From Wocania_A spongiicola (GTDB lineage Bacteria; Bacteroidota; Bacteroidia; Flavobacteriales; Flavobacteriaceae): a DNA stretch of 64,000 bases. Of this stretch, positions 35,502-44,219 are shown in pieces. Position 1 is the stretch's first letter. The number at the start of each line of letters is the position of its first letter. Under the pieces are notes generated by a model. It was not told the DNA's origin. It worked only from the letters and a program-made list of their open reading frames with translations, and did not search any database. Location: positions 1-64,000 of the forward strand of contig NZ_JAMFLZ010000002.1 of assembly GCF_023502325.1 (NCBI RefSeq), written 5' to 3'. Made by a program: the position numbers and the translations under genes.

Positions 35502-36602
35502 ATGAGTAATAATTCAAATACTAACTCATTAAAACAATTAGCGCTCCAAAAGTTTAAAAAGAACTTTTGGGGTGTTTTCAGTTTGTGTTTTATTGTATTT
35601 GTTGGTTTAGTATCAGTCTTTGCTTATGCGTTTGCTCCAGATAATTCGCAAGCAGCAAACCAAATGCACTTATCTATTCATTCAAAACAACCAGGTTTTA
35701 AAGTCCAAATGCTAACTATTCCATCACAAGTAAAGAATAACCAAAATGGTTTTAATAAAGTTTTTTTTGGAAAAATAAATACAGATACCGAGATACCAAT
35801 TTCAAGCTATAATATAGAAGACCATTTGTTAAATTATACCGAATATGCCTCTGATGGCTTAAAAGGTGTTGAAAAAACAATCGACCTTAATGCTTTCCCA
35901 AATCAGTCTGCTAAAGATTTTATTGAAGAAAAAACTTTTGTTTTTGGAACTGATAAATACGGAAGAGATTTGCTAAGTCGCGTTTTAGTTGGGGCCAGAA
36001 TTTCGTTTTTCATTGGTTTTGTTGCGGTTTTTATTTCATTGATTATCGGTGTTTTTATGGGAAGTGTCGCTGGGTATTTTGGAGGAAAAGTAGATGCCTT
36101 TATTATGTGGATTATTAATGTTACATGGTCTATACCTACGCTGTTATTAGTAATTGCTATTACTTTAGCTTTAGGTAAAGGCTTCTGGCAAGTATTTATT
36201 GCTGTAGGTTTAACTATGTGGGTTGAGGTTGCTAGAGTGGTGCGTGGACAAATAATTAGTGCTAAAGAAATGCAATATGTTACGGCTGCTAGAGCTTTAG
36301 GTTTTGATGATTTTAGAATTATAACTAAACATATTTTACCCAACATTATGGCGCCAGTTATTGTAATATCTGCAGCTAATTTTGCTGCAGCTATTTTAAT
36401 AGAAAGCGGACTTAGTTTTTTAGGTATTGGAGCCCAACCTCCAATGGCAAGTTGGGGAGCTATGATTAAAGATCACTATAATTATATAATATTAGGAAAA
36501 CCTTATCTAGCCATTATACCTGGGCTTTGTATTATGAGTCTGGTTATGGCATTTATGCTTATTGGTAATGCGCTTCGTGATGCTTTAGATGTAAAGAGTT
36601 AA
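35502..36602 (+). CDS. DppC/OppC-type ABC transporter permease, orphan
   Basis: A 366-residue inner-membrane permease. A first helix (residues 20-45) is followed by an unusually long extracytoplasmic segment of about 100 residues. The BPD_transp_1 domain comes next with FGTDKYGRDLLSRVLVGAR and the EAA-like coupling loop TAARALGFDDFRIITKHILPN. It would pair with DppB, an ATPase and a binding protein to import peptides or nickel, but none are coded nearby. It is 8 bp after the Tsp protease. The pairing with a protease is suggestive but unexplained. Confidence 0.85.
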   Translation: MSNNSNTNSLKQLALQKFKKNFWGVFSLCFIVFVGLVSVFAYAFAPDNSQAANQMHLSIHSKQPGFKVQMLTIPSQVKNNQNGFNKVFFGKINTDTEIPISSYNIEDHLLNYTEYASDGLKGVEKTIDLNAFPNQSAKDFIEEKTFVFGTDKYGRDLLSRVLVGARISFFIGFVAVFISLIIGVFMGSVAGYFGGKVDAFIMWIINVTWSIPTLLLVIAITLALGKGFWQVFIAVGLTMWVEVARVVRGQIISAKEMQYVTAARALGFDDFRIITKHILPNIMAPVIVISAANFAAAILIESGLSFLGIGAQPPMASWGAMIKDHYNYIILGKPYLAIIPGLCIMSLVMAFMLIGNALRDALDVKS

Positions 36603-36610
36603 TGTTTGTA

Positions 36611-37207
36611 TTAAAGTTCCTTAATTTTAATATTTCTCCAGCTTATTTTCACGCCTCCACCGCTATGAATTTGTAAAGCTATTCCACCTTCACCTTCACC
36701 TATTTTTTCATCATCTATATGAATCATTTTTGTTCCATTTAACCACGAGGTTAGTTTAGATCCTTTAACTTTAATTTTCATGGTATTCCATTCCCCTTCT
36801 TTAAGGATATTTTCCTTATCTGCTTCAGGTTTTATTAACCACCCACGCCCATAAGATTCGTATACACCACCAGTATGCTTTCCTTTTGGAGCTACTTCTA
36901 CTTGCCAGCCTTTAACTTTAGTGCCATCAACAGTCGATCTAATGAAAACACCACTATTGCCATTGCTCCATTGTTTAAACTCTAAGGTTAAAATAAAATC
37001 TTTATAGTATTTTTTAGTGCCTAAGTAACCATATTCTTTATCTTCTCCACTTTCACATATTAAATAGCCATCTTCTACATACCATTTTTCTGTACCATAA
37101 ATTTCCCATCCATCTAAGTCTTTACCGTTAAACAAATCTGTGTTTTGTGCATAAATGTTTCCAAATGTTAAGATGCTTACTACTGCTGCAACTAAAAAGT
37201 TTTTCAT
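36611..37207 (-). CDS. Exported DUF1080 (3-keto-disaccharide hydrolase) family protein
   Basis: A 198-residue protein with a Sec signal peptide (IYAQN). The DUF1080 concanavalin-like fold is recognised from LFNGKDLDGWEIYG near the start, KDFILTLEFKQWSNGNSGVFIRS, EVAPKGKHTGGVYESYGRGW, and EGEWNTMKIKVKGSKLTSWLNG. Relatives cleave 3-keto-glycosides or bind sugars. It stands alone, with a convergent permease stop 8 bp away. A partner 3-keto-sugar dehydrogenase is not seen in the window. Confidence 0.87.
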   Translation of the reverse strand: MKNFLVAAVVSILTFGNIYAQNTDLFNGKDLDGWEIYGTEKWYVEDGYLICESGEDKEYGYLGTKKYYKDFILTLEFKQWSNGNSGVFIRSTVDGTKVKGWQVEVAPKGKHTGGVYESYGRGWLIKPEADKENILKEGEWNTMKIKVKGSKLTSWLNGTKMIHIDDEKIGEGEGGIALQIHSGGGVKISWRNIKIKEL

Positions 37208-37333
37208 AATTACTATATGTATTTAATGTGTTTTGTGTTCTATTAATAGAGTATTCAGCTAAGTTATAATTATTTGTGGTAAAGTCAAAGTATGGCTTGT
37301 AGCTTTATGTTATTTGAACATGTAGTATAGAGG

Positions 37334-37939
37334 TTATTCAGGTAGCATATTTTCATTTAAACTCTCAATGTAATTCAAAACGTCATCTTTACCTATATCT
37401 TTTGATGATGAAGTTATAAAATAATTAGGCATATCTTCCCATGTTTCTAAAAGTACATTTTTATAATCTTCAACATAATTTTCAATAGCTTTAGGTTTTA
37501 GTTTATCTGCTTTGGTAAAAATGATTGAAAAAGGTATGCCATTTTCACCTAGCCATTGCATGAACTCTAAATCGACAGGTTGAGGTTTGTGCCTAATGTC
37601 AACTAAAACAAAGGCGGTAACCAACTGCTCCCGTAAAGCAAAATATTGTGTTATAAATTTTTGAAAAACCTTTTTTGCGCTTTTAGAAACTCGCGCATAA
37701 CCGTAACCAGGCAAATCTACTAAATGCCAATTTTTATTTATTAAAAAATGATTAATAAGTTGAGTTTTTCCAGGTCTTCCAGATGTTTTTGCTAAACTTT
37801 TCCGGCTAGTTAGCATGTTTATTAAAGAAGATTTTCCAACGTTACTTCTGCCAATAAAAGCATATTCAGGTAATCTGCTTTTAGGGCATTTAGCCACATC
37901 AGAATTACTCATTACAAATTCAGCAGATTTAATTTTCAA
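37334..37939 (-). CDS. engB: Ribosome biogenesis GTPase EngB/YsxC
   Basis: A 201-residue TrmE-Era-EngA-like GTPase needed for large-subunit assembly. G1 is GRSNVGKSS near residues 30-38, G2 region TSGRPGKTQ, G3 DLPGYGYA, G4 TKADK near 140-145, G5 TSSSK. Length is typical. The alpha/beta hydrolase gene is upstream on the same strand, separated by 47 bp that contain a REP-like hairpin, so the two may be co-transcribed. Confidence 0.95.
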   Translation of the reverse strand: MKIKSAEFVMSNSDVAKCPKSRLPEYAFIGRSNVGKSSLINMLTSRKSLAKTSGRPGKTQLINHFLINKNWHLVDLPGYGYARVSKSAKKVFQKFITQYFALREQLVTAFVLVDIRHKPQPVDLEFMQWLGENGIPFSIIFTKADKLKPKAIENYVEDYKNVLLETWEDMPNYFITSSSKDIGKDDVLNYIESLNENMLPE

Positions 37940-37951
37940 AATAGTGTTTTT

Positions 37952-37975
37952 GTCATTCCCTTGAAGAAGGGAATC
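37952..37975. repeat. REP-like 24-bp hairpin (copy 1)
   Basis: GTC, then ATTCCCTT, loop GAAG, AAGGGAAT, C. It shares the outer ATTC/GAAT bases, the GAAG loop and the gtc/c flanks with a second copy at 45469, while the inner stem differs in a compensated way. It sits in the 47-bp gap before engB. Confidence 0.65.
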
Positions 37976-37986
37976 TTAGTTTTGTT

Positions 37987-38751
37987 TTAAAATTTTCTTT
38001 TAGTTAACCAAGTATCAAGAATTTGATTAAATTCCTCAGGGTGTTCCATCATAGCAGCGTGTCCGCATTTGTCAATCCAGAATAAATCAGAATCAGGTAA
38101 AAGCTCATTAAATTCTTCGGCAACTTCTGGCGGAGTTACGTTGTCATTCTTTCCCCAAATAATGCATGTGGGGGTTTGCATTTTTGGTAAATCTTTAGCC
38201 ATATTATGTCTAATTGCACTTTTTGCAATAGCTAACGTTTTTATAAGTTTATTACGGTCGTTAACTGTTTCGTAAACTTCGTCAACTATTTCTTTTGTTG
38301 CAACGGCAGGGTCATAAAACACGTCTTGAGCCTTCTTTTTTATAACCTCATAATCACTACGCTTTGTGTATCCTCCTCCCATAGCGCTTTCATAAAGCCC
38401 AGAACTTCCTGTTATTACAAGAGCTTTAACTTTTTCTGGAAATAATTTTGTGTGATACAAACCAATATGGCCACCTAGCGAATTTCCTAGTAAAATCACT
38501 TCATCAAAACCTTTAAATTCAATAAAATCATGCAAATATTTTGCAAAACTTTTTACATTGGTTTTTAGTAAAGACATCGTGTAAATTGGTAATTCTGGTA
38601 TAATAATTTTATATCTCTTTTTGCTAAAAAACTTAGTAACCGAATCAAAATTACTTAACCCACCCATTAAACCGTGCAAAACAATAACAGGTTTGCCTTC
38701 TCCAACTTCAATATAGCTATAATTCTTTTCTTTTTTTAAACGATGCGTCAT
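37987..38751 (-). CDS. Alpha/beta-fold hydrolase
   Basis: A 254-residue cytosolic hydrolase. It has VLHGLMGGLSN (oxyanion region), the nucleophile Ser in LLGNSLGGHIG, Asp in WGKNDNVTPP and His in KCGHAAMMEHPE, a complete triad. It resembles MhpC/BioH-type C-C or ester hydrolases, and no substrate can be read. It starts at an ATG 28 bp after a good promoter -7 element and leads into engB. Confidence 0.9.
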   Translation of the reverse strand: MTHRLKKEKNYSYIEVGEGKPVIVLHGLMGGLSNFDSVTKFFSKKRYKIIIPELPIYTMSLLKTNVKSFAKYLHDFIEFKGFDEVILLGNSLGGHIGLYHTKLFPEKVKALVITGSSGLYESAMGGGYTKRSDYEVIKKKAQDVFYDPAVATKEIVDEVYETVNDRNKLIKTLAIAKSAIRHNMAKDLPKMQTPTCIIWGKNDNVTPPEVAEEFNELLPDSDLFWIDKCGHAAMMEHPEEFNQILDTWLTKRKF

Positions 38752-38778
38752 TAACTGGTTAGTCTATTTCGTTAAAAA

Positions 38779-38807
38779 CAAATATAGTTATTTCATTCAT
38801 ATTTCAA
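38779..38807 (-). promoter_or_regulatory. Promoter of the hydrolase-engB unit
   Basis: On the minus strand TTG (38807-38805), an 18-bp spacer, then TATATTTG (38786-38779), exact to the Bacteroidota consensus. The ATG lies 27 bp beyond. Confidence 0.75.
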
Positions 38808-38966
38808 TCATTTTAATTTAAGCTCTGGCATAATTGTTTTGAATTAAGATGTTAACAAAGTGTTTAAATAAAACTCTTTTGTGTAACAGGTTGACAGTGA
38901 GTAGCTAAAATATTTTTTGCTTTTCATTATCTATTTAAAATGGTACTTCATCGAAAAATTATTAAC

Positions 38967-38992
38967 AAAGTGCAGTAAAGTGGTAAAATGTG
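38967..38992 (+). promoter_or_regulatory. MraZ-box-like direct repeats (operator of the dcw cluster)
   Basis: Three hexamers at exact 10-bp spacing: AAAGTG (38967), AAAGTG (38977) and AATGTG (38987, one mismatch). Short direct repeats at this spacing are the known MraZ binding pattern. They end 13 bp before the -7 element. A further TTAACAAAGTG copy lies at 38852-38862. Confidence 0.65.
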
Positions 38993-39005
38993 GGATATTT
39001 TTCAA

Positions 39006-39013
39006 TATATTTG
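39006..39013 (+). promoter_or_regulatory. Promoter -7 element of the dcw cluster
   Basis: Exact TATATTTG (TAnnTTTG), 32 bp before the mraZ TTG start. The MraZ-box-like repeats cover its -33 region, as expected for repression by MraZ. Confidence 0.65.
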
Positions 39014-39045
39014 AAACTTAAACCTAAAAACGAATACTGACCGCT

Positions 39046-39516
39046 TTGAACTCATTAATAGGGACATACGATTGTAAAGTAGATGCGAAAGGCAGGCTTA
39101 TGATGCCTTCTGGCATGAAAAAGCAGTTGGTGTCTATTATAGAAGATGGGTTCGTGTTAAGGCGTTCTGTTTTTCAACCGTGTTTAGAATTGTATCCTAT
39201 GAGCGAGTGGCAAACAGTGATGCAAAAAGTAAATAAGCTTAATAGGTTTAAGAAAAAGAACAATGATTTTATTCGCCGTTTTAATGCAGGGGCAAGAATG
39301 GTAGATATTGATGGTAGTGGACGCTTGCTAATTCCGAAAGATCTTATTGGTTTTGCAGGTATTTCAAAAAACATAGTGATTTCTCCAGCAGTAAATATTA
39401 TTGAAATCTGGGATAAAGATAGGTATGAACAGGCTATTGATGATGCTGCAATAGACTTTGCTGATTTAGCTGAAGAGGTAATGGGACAAGATGATGACGA
39501 CCATGGAATATCATAA
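39046..39516 (+). CDS. mraZ: Transcriptional regulator MraZ
   Basis: A 156-residue DNA-binding protein with two SpoVT/AbrB-like halves. KVDAKGRLMMPSGM (residues 7-20) and DGSGRLLIPKDLIGFAG (about 89-105) are the paired DxxGR motifs. It starts with TTG; no in-frame ATG precedes MNSLIGTYDCK. MraZ represses its own operon through short direct repeats, which are visible upstream. It overlaps rsmH by 26 bp. It is the first gene of the dcw cluster. Confidence 0.95.
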   Translation: MNSLIGTYDCKVDAKGRLMMPSGMKKQLVSIIEDGFVLRRSVFQPCLELYPMSEWQTVMQKVNKLNRFKKKNNDFIRRFNAGARMVDIDGSGRLLIPKDLIGFAGISKNIVISPAVNIIEIWDKDRYEQAIDDAAIDFADLAEEVMGQDDDDHGIS

Positions 39517-40399
39517 TCCAGTTTTGTTAAAAGAAACCGTTGATGGTTTAAATATTAAAGAAGATGGTGTATATGTAGATGTAACCTTTGGAGGAGGTGG
39601 ACACAGTAAAGAAATACTAAAACATCTTGGTGAAGAGGGTAGGTTGTTTGCTTTTGATCAAGATTTAGATGCTCTTGAAAATACAATTGATGATGAACGA
39701 TTTACGTTGATACATGAAAATTTTAGATATGTAAAACGCTTTTTAAGGTTTCATGGTGTAAAGCAGGTAGATGGTGTTTTGGCAGATTTTGGAGTGTCTT
39801 CACATCAGTTTGATGTAGCTGAACGAGGTTTTTCTACAAGATTTGAAGCTGATTTAGATATGCGAATGAATCAACAAAATGATATGTCGGCATTTCATGT
39901 AGTTAATGAATATGAAGAAGAGCAGTTGAAACAAGTGTTTTTGCAGTATGGGGAATTAAGGGCTGCACCGGCAATGGCGAGGCTTATTGTTGAATATAGA
40001 AAAACGGAAGAAATTAAAACGAGTGAACAATTAAAAAAAGTATTGAGAAAGTTTTTGCCGCCACGACATGAAAACAAGGTGTTAGCTCAAATTTACCAAG
40101 CTATTAGAATTGAAGTAAATCAAGAAATAGAGGTTTTAAAAGAGTTTTTGTTGCAAACGCCAGAAATATTAAAAGTTGGAGGCCGTTTAAGTTTTATATC
40201 CTATCATTCTTTAGAAGATAGATTGGTAAAGCGTTTTATAAGAAATGGATTGTTTGAAGGAGAGCCAGAGCGAGACATGTTTGGAAATTTTGAAGTACCA
40301 TTAAAAAAAGTAAATGGATTAATTGTTCCAACTAAAGAAGAGGTAAGTATAAACAGTAGGGCAAGAAGTGCAAAACTTAGAATTGCTGAAAAAATTTAA
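39491..40399 (+). CDS. rsmH: 16S rRNA (cytosine-1402-N4) methyltransferase
   Basis: A 302-residue SAM-dependent methylase of the small ribosomal subunit. The SAM site is VDVTFGGGGHSKEIL near residues 28-42. DGVLADFGVSSHQFD and GGRLSFISYHSLEDRLVKRF are the other family blocks. Three ATGs compete at 39491, 39494 and 39503; MEYHNPVLL from 39503 is the most usual N-terminus. The start lies inside mraZ, and the stop base A is shared with the ftsL ATG. Confidence 0.95.
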   Translation: MMTTMEYHNPVLLKETVDGLNIKEDGVYVDVTFGGGGHSKEILKHLGEEGRLFAFDQDLDALENTIDDERFTLIHENFRYVKRFLRFHGVKQVDGVLADFGVSSHQFDVAERGFSTRFEADLDMRMNQQNDMSAFHVVNEYEEEQLKQVFLQYGELRAAPAMARLIVEYRKTEEIKTSEQLKKVLRKFLPPRHENKVLAQIYQAIRIEVNQEIEVLKEFLLQTPEILKVGGRLSFISYHSLEDRLVKRFIRNGLFEGEPERDMFGNFEVPLKKVNGLIVPTKEEVSINSRARSAKLRIAEKI

Positions 40400-40716
40400 T
40401 GAAGAAAAGTATTTATAGCATATTAAAAGGAACATTTTTAGTGAGCGACGATTCGTTTAAGAATTGGCGCATGATTCTTTTTATATCTGGATTAGCTATA
40501 GTGATGATTGCGAGTTCGCATAGTGCTGATAAAAAAGTATATGAGATTGCACGATTAAAAAATGAAGTTAATGAAATGCGTTCGGCATTTATTGATGGTA
40601 GATCAAAACTGATGCGGCTAAAAATGGAATCAGCTGTAGTAAGTAAAATGAAAGAAAAAGGGTTGTCGCCTTCGGTGATTCCGCCAAAAAAAATAAAAGT
40701 AAAATCCCAAAATTAA
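40399..40716 (+). CDS. ftsL: FtsL-like cell division protein
   Basis: A 105-residue bitopic protein. One membrane helix (about residues 25-42, MILFISGLAIVMIASS) is followed by a heptad-like coiled coil (IARLKNEVNEMRSAFIDGRSK cut short here). The position between rsmH and ftsI, size and layout identify it as FtsL, which forms the FtsQLB complex at the septum. The sequence itself is poorly conserved, as usual. It shares one base with the rsmH stop. Confidence 0.82.
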   Translation: MKKSIYSILKGTFLVSDDSFKNWRMILFISGLAIVMIASSHSADKKVYEIARLKNEVNEMRSAFIDGRSKLMRLKMESAVVSKMKEKGLSPSVIPPKKIKVKSQN

Positions 40717-40725
40717 AAGCGAATC

Positions 40726-42741
40726 TTGGCAGTAAACGAGAAAGGCATATTAAACCGATTGTATTTTATAGCAGGATGTATGTTCATCTTCGGCGTTGCT
40801 GTGGTGTTTAAATTGCTGAGTATTCAATTTTTACAAGGTGATAAGTATAAAGCTATGGCAAGTGAGCGCATAGTAAAAGATGTAATTATTCCTGCAAATA
40901 GAGGAAATGTATATTCTGTAAACGGTAATTTGCTAGCAACATCGGTTCCAAAATATGATATTAGAATAGATGCTATTACACCTTCTTCAAAAACGTTCGA
41001 AAAGCATTTGAAGCCTTTAAGCGATTCTCTTTCAAAATACTCAGGAAAACCTTCAAGCTATTATCAAAAAGAAATTAGAAAAGCTAGAGCTAATAAAAAT
41101 AGATATTATTTGTTGGCTAGAAATATTGGGTATTCAGATTATATAAGAATTCGAAATTTTCCAATGCTAAATCTTGGTGCTTTTAAAGGCGGATTGATAG
41201 TAGAGCAAACAACAAAACGAGAACATCCAATGGGTGGTATTGCACAGCGTACTATTGGTTACGAACGTTTTGATGAAAAGGGAAATGTAACACGCCCTGG
41301 AATTGATGGCGCCTACGGAATTCAATATTTGAGAGGCACCGATGGGAAAAGAAAAAAGCAACAAATAGGAAAAGGGCAATGGAAGCCATTAAGTGATGCT
41401 AACGAAATTGAACCTAAAGACGGTTATGATGTCTATACTACCATTGATGTAAATATTCAAGATATAGCGCATCATGCACTTTTGGAACAATTAGAGAAAT
41501 ATAAAGCAGATCATGGCTGTGTGGTGGTTATGGAAACCAAAACAGGAGAAGTAAAAGCTATAGCAAACCTAGGTAGAAATTCGCTTGGTAATTATTATGA
41601 AAGGAGAAATTATGCTGTATGGGAATCTCACGAGCCGGGGTCTACGTTTAAATTAATGGCTATTACAGCAGCTCTTGAAGATAAAGTTATAGATACAAGT
41701 GATGTAGTAGATACAAAAAAAGGAAGATTAACTTTTTACGGTAAACATGTAGACGATTCGAATCATAAAGGTTATGGGAAAATAACCGTGTCTAAAGCTT
41801 TTGAGTTATCTTCTAATACTGGTATAGTAACAGCTATAGATCATGCTTATAAAGAAAAGCCTAGCAAGTTTGTTGATAGGCTTTATGATATGAGTTTGAA
41901 TGAAAAGTTGGGATTACCAATTATTGGAGAATCAAGTCCAATTATTCCAGACCCAAGAATAAAAAATAAACGTTGGAGTGGTATTGCATTGCAATGGATG
42001 GCGTTTGGTTACGGTGTGTCATTCACGCCATTACAAACATTAACCTTTTATAATGCTATTGCTAATGATGGCGTGATGGTGAAACCACAGTTTTTAAAAG
42101 AAGTTAAAGAATTTGATAAAACCATTGTGCCTTTTGAAAAAGAAGTAATCAACAAACGAGTATGCTCAAAAGAAACTGTTGCAAAAGTTCAGCAATTGTT
42201 AAAAAATGTTGTTGAGAAAAAACACGGAACTGGTAATAGATTGTATTCTAAAAACTTCTCAATGGCAGGAAAAACTGGGACCTGTCAAAAGGATTATAGA
42301 GACAAATCAAAATTAAATTATATCTCATCTTTTGCTGGGTATTTTCCAGCAGATAACCCTAAATACTCATGCATAGTAGTTATACATGAGCCAGAAAAAG
42401 GTATTGGGTATTATGGAGCAGATGTGTCTGGGCCTGTGTTCAAAAAAGTGGCTCAAAAAATATTTACAGATACACCTATTATTGATGAGGTAGAGTCCTT
42501 GGAAGTTAAAACCGCATCAACTGAAAAAGAATACGAAAATTTTTACAAAACAGCTCAAACCTATAAAACTATAATGCCTAATGTGGTGGGCTTACCAGCT
42601 ATGGATGCTTTGGCATTATTGGAAAATATGGATGTAAATGTAAAAGTAAAACTTAGTGGTAGTGGTATTGTAAAACAACAATCAATCAATAAAAATGTAA
42701 AGCTAAAAGATAATCAAACCATTGTTTTAAAAGCATCATGA
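40726..42741 (+). CDS. ftsI: Division-specific transpeptidase (PBP3) with PASTA domain
   Basis: A 671-residue class B penicillin-binding protein that cross-links septal peptidoglycan. One N-terminal helix (residues 10-30), a dimerisation domain, then the transpeptidase: nucleophile in EPGSTFKLM, SSNTG, and AGKTGTC. The last 60 residues form one PASTA domain (IMPNVVGLPAMDALALLE), as in Bacteroidota and Firmicutes. It begins with TTG at 40726, with no in-frame ATG nearby. It overlaps murE by 4 bp (ATGA). Confidence 0.94.
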   Translation: MAVNEKGILNRLYFIAGCMFIFGVAVVFKLLSIQFLQGDKYKAMASERIVKDVIIPANRGNVYSVNGNLLATSVPKYDIRIDAITPSSKTFEKHLKPLSDSLSKYSGKPSSYYQKEIRKARANKNRYYLLARNIGYSDYIRIRNFPMLNLGAFKGGLIVEQTTKREHPMGGIAQRTIGYERFDEKGNVTRPGIDGAYGIQYLRGTDGKRKKQQIGKGQWKPLSDANEIEPKDGYDVYTTIDVNIQDIAHHALLEQLEKYKADHGCVVVMETKTGEVKAIANLGRNSLGNYYERRNYAVWESHEPGSTFKLMAITAALEDKVIDTSDVVDTKKGRLTFYGKHVDDSNHKGYGKITVSKAFELSSNTGIVTAIDHAYKEKPSKFVDRLYDMSLNEKLGLPIIGESSPIIPDPRIKNKRWSGIALQWMAFGYGVSFTPLQTLTFYNAIANDGVMVKPQFLKEVKEFDKTIVPFEKEVINKRVCSKETVAKVQQLLKNVVEKKHGTGNRLYSKNFSMAGKTGTCQKDYRDKSKLNYISSFAGYFPADNPKYSCIVVIHEPEKGIGYYGADVSGPVFKKVAQKIFTDTPIIDEVESLEVKTASTEKEYENFYKTAQTYKTIMPNVVGLPAMDALALLENMDVNVKVKLSGSGIVKQQSINKNVKLKDNQTIVLKAS

Positions 42742-44201
42742 TGATATTAAAAGACATATTATATAAAGTAACTCTCAACGCTGTTGTTGGAAGTACTGGT
42801 GTGTCTATTAATAATATTCATTTTGATTCTAGAAACATTAAAAAGGCCGATTTATTTGTTGCTATTAAAGGTAATGTGGTTGATGGGCATAAATTCATTG
42901 ATGTTGCTATAAAAAACGGAGCAATAGCAATTATTTGTGAAACTTTACCAGATAATTTGATAGATGGTATTACTTATGTCGAGGTTGATAATTCTAATAG
43001 TGCTTTAGCTATTATGGCATCTAATTTTTATGATGCGCCTTCAGAAAACTTAAAGCTTGTTGGGGTTACAGGAACAAATGGTAAAACAACTGTTGCAAGT
43101 TTGTTAAGTCAATTGTTTAAAAAGGCAGGATACAAAGTAGGTTTGCTTTCAACAGTAAAGATATTAGTAGATAATAAGGTATATAAAGCAACACATACAA
43201 CTCCAGATTCTTTAACTATAAATAAGTATTTAAAAGAAATGAATGATGCTGGAGTCGAGTTTTGCTTTATGGAAGTTAGTTCTCACGGAATTCATCAAAA
43301 CCGAATTGAGGGATTATGTTTTGAAGGTGGCATTTTTACCAATCTGTCTCACGATCATTTAGATTATCACAATACATTTTCGGAATACCGAGATGTGAAA
43401 AAAACGTTTTTTGATACGCTCTCATCAAAAGCATTTGCCCTTGTGAATACAGATGATAAAAACGGATTGGTAATGCTGCAAAACACACAAGCAAAAAAAT
43501 ACACTTATGCTTTAAAAGGATATGCTGACTATAAAGCACAAATTCTAGAAAATCAGTTTGGAGGCTTGTTGCTTAAGGTTAATGATAGCGAAGTTTGGAC
43601 ACGCCTTATCGGAAATTTTAATGCCTACAATGTATTGGCAATTTATGCTACTGCAGAATTGTTAGGTTTAGAAAAAGTTGAAATTCTAAGATTGATAAGC
43701 GAGCTGGAAAGTGTAAGCGGACGATTTCAATATATCATTTCAGATGAAAAAATCACTGCAATTGTAGATTATGCGCATACGCCAGATGCTTTAAAAAATG
43801 TGCTGGAAACCATCAATAGTATTCGTACTAAAAATGAAGAATTAATAACCGTCGTTGGTTGCGGTGGAGATAGAGATAAAACTAAGCGCCCAAAAATGGG
43901 ACACATTGCATCAGCATTAAGTACTAAAGTGATTTTTACAAGCGATAATCCGCGAAGTGAAGCTCCTGAGGTTATTCTTGAAGACATAGAAAAAGGTGTT
44001 GAGCCTCAAAATTTTAAAAAAATTGTAACCATATCCGATAGAAAACAAGCTATTAAAACAGCTTGTCAGTTAGCTCAACCTAACGATATCATTTTAATAG
44101 CGGGCAAAGGGCACGAAACCTATCAAGAAATTAAAGGTCAAAGATTTGATTTTGATGATTATAAAATAGTACAAGAGTTTTTAAAGCAATTACAGAAATA
44201 A
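42738..44201 (+). CDS. murE: UDP-MurNAc-L-Ala-D-Glu:meso-diaminopimelate ligase
   Basis: A 487-residue cytosolic Mur ligase adding the third stem residue. The ATP loop is GVTGTNGKTTVASLL near residues 110-124. The DNPRSE motif marks meso-diaminopimelate rather than lysine as substrate, which fits a Gram-negative wall. AGKGHETYQE is near the C-terminus. Start overlaps ftsI by 4 bp; mraY follows after 18 bp. Confidence 0.96.
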   Translation: MMILKDILYKVTLNAVVGSTGVSINNIHFDSRNIKKADLFVAIKGNVVDGHKFIDVAIKNGAIAIICETLPDNLIDGITYVEVDNSNSALAIMASNFYDAPSENLKLVGVTGTNGKTTVASLLSQLFKKAGYKVGLLSTVKILVDNKVYKATHTTPDSLTINKYLKEMNDAGVEFCFMEVSSHGIHQNRIEGLCFEGGIFTNLSHDHLDYHNTFSEYRDVKKTFFDTLSSKAFALVNTDDKNGLVMLQNTQAKKYTYALKGYADYKAQILENQFGGLLLKVNDSEVWTRLIGNFNAYNVLAIYATAELLGLEKVEILRLISELESVSGRFQYIISDEKITAIVDYAHTPDALKNVLETINSIRTKNEELITVVGCGGDRDKTKRPKMGHIASALSTKVIFTSDNPRSEAPEVILEDIEKGVEPQNFKKIVTISDRKQAIKTACQLAQPNDIILIAGKGHETYQEIKGQRFDFDDYKIVQEFLKQLQK

Positions 44202-44219
44202 AAAATAATCAATATATAA

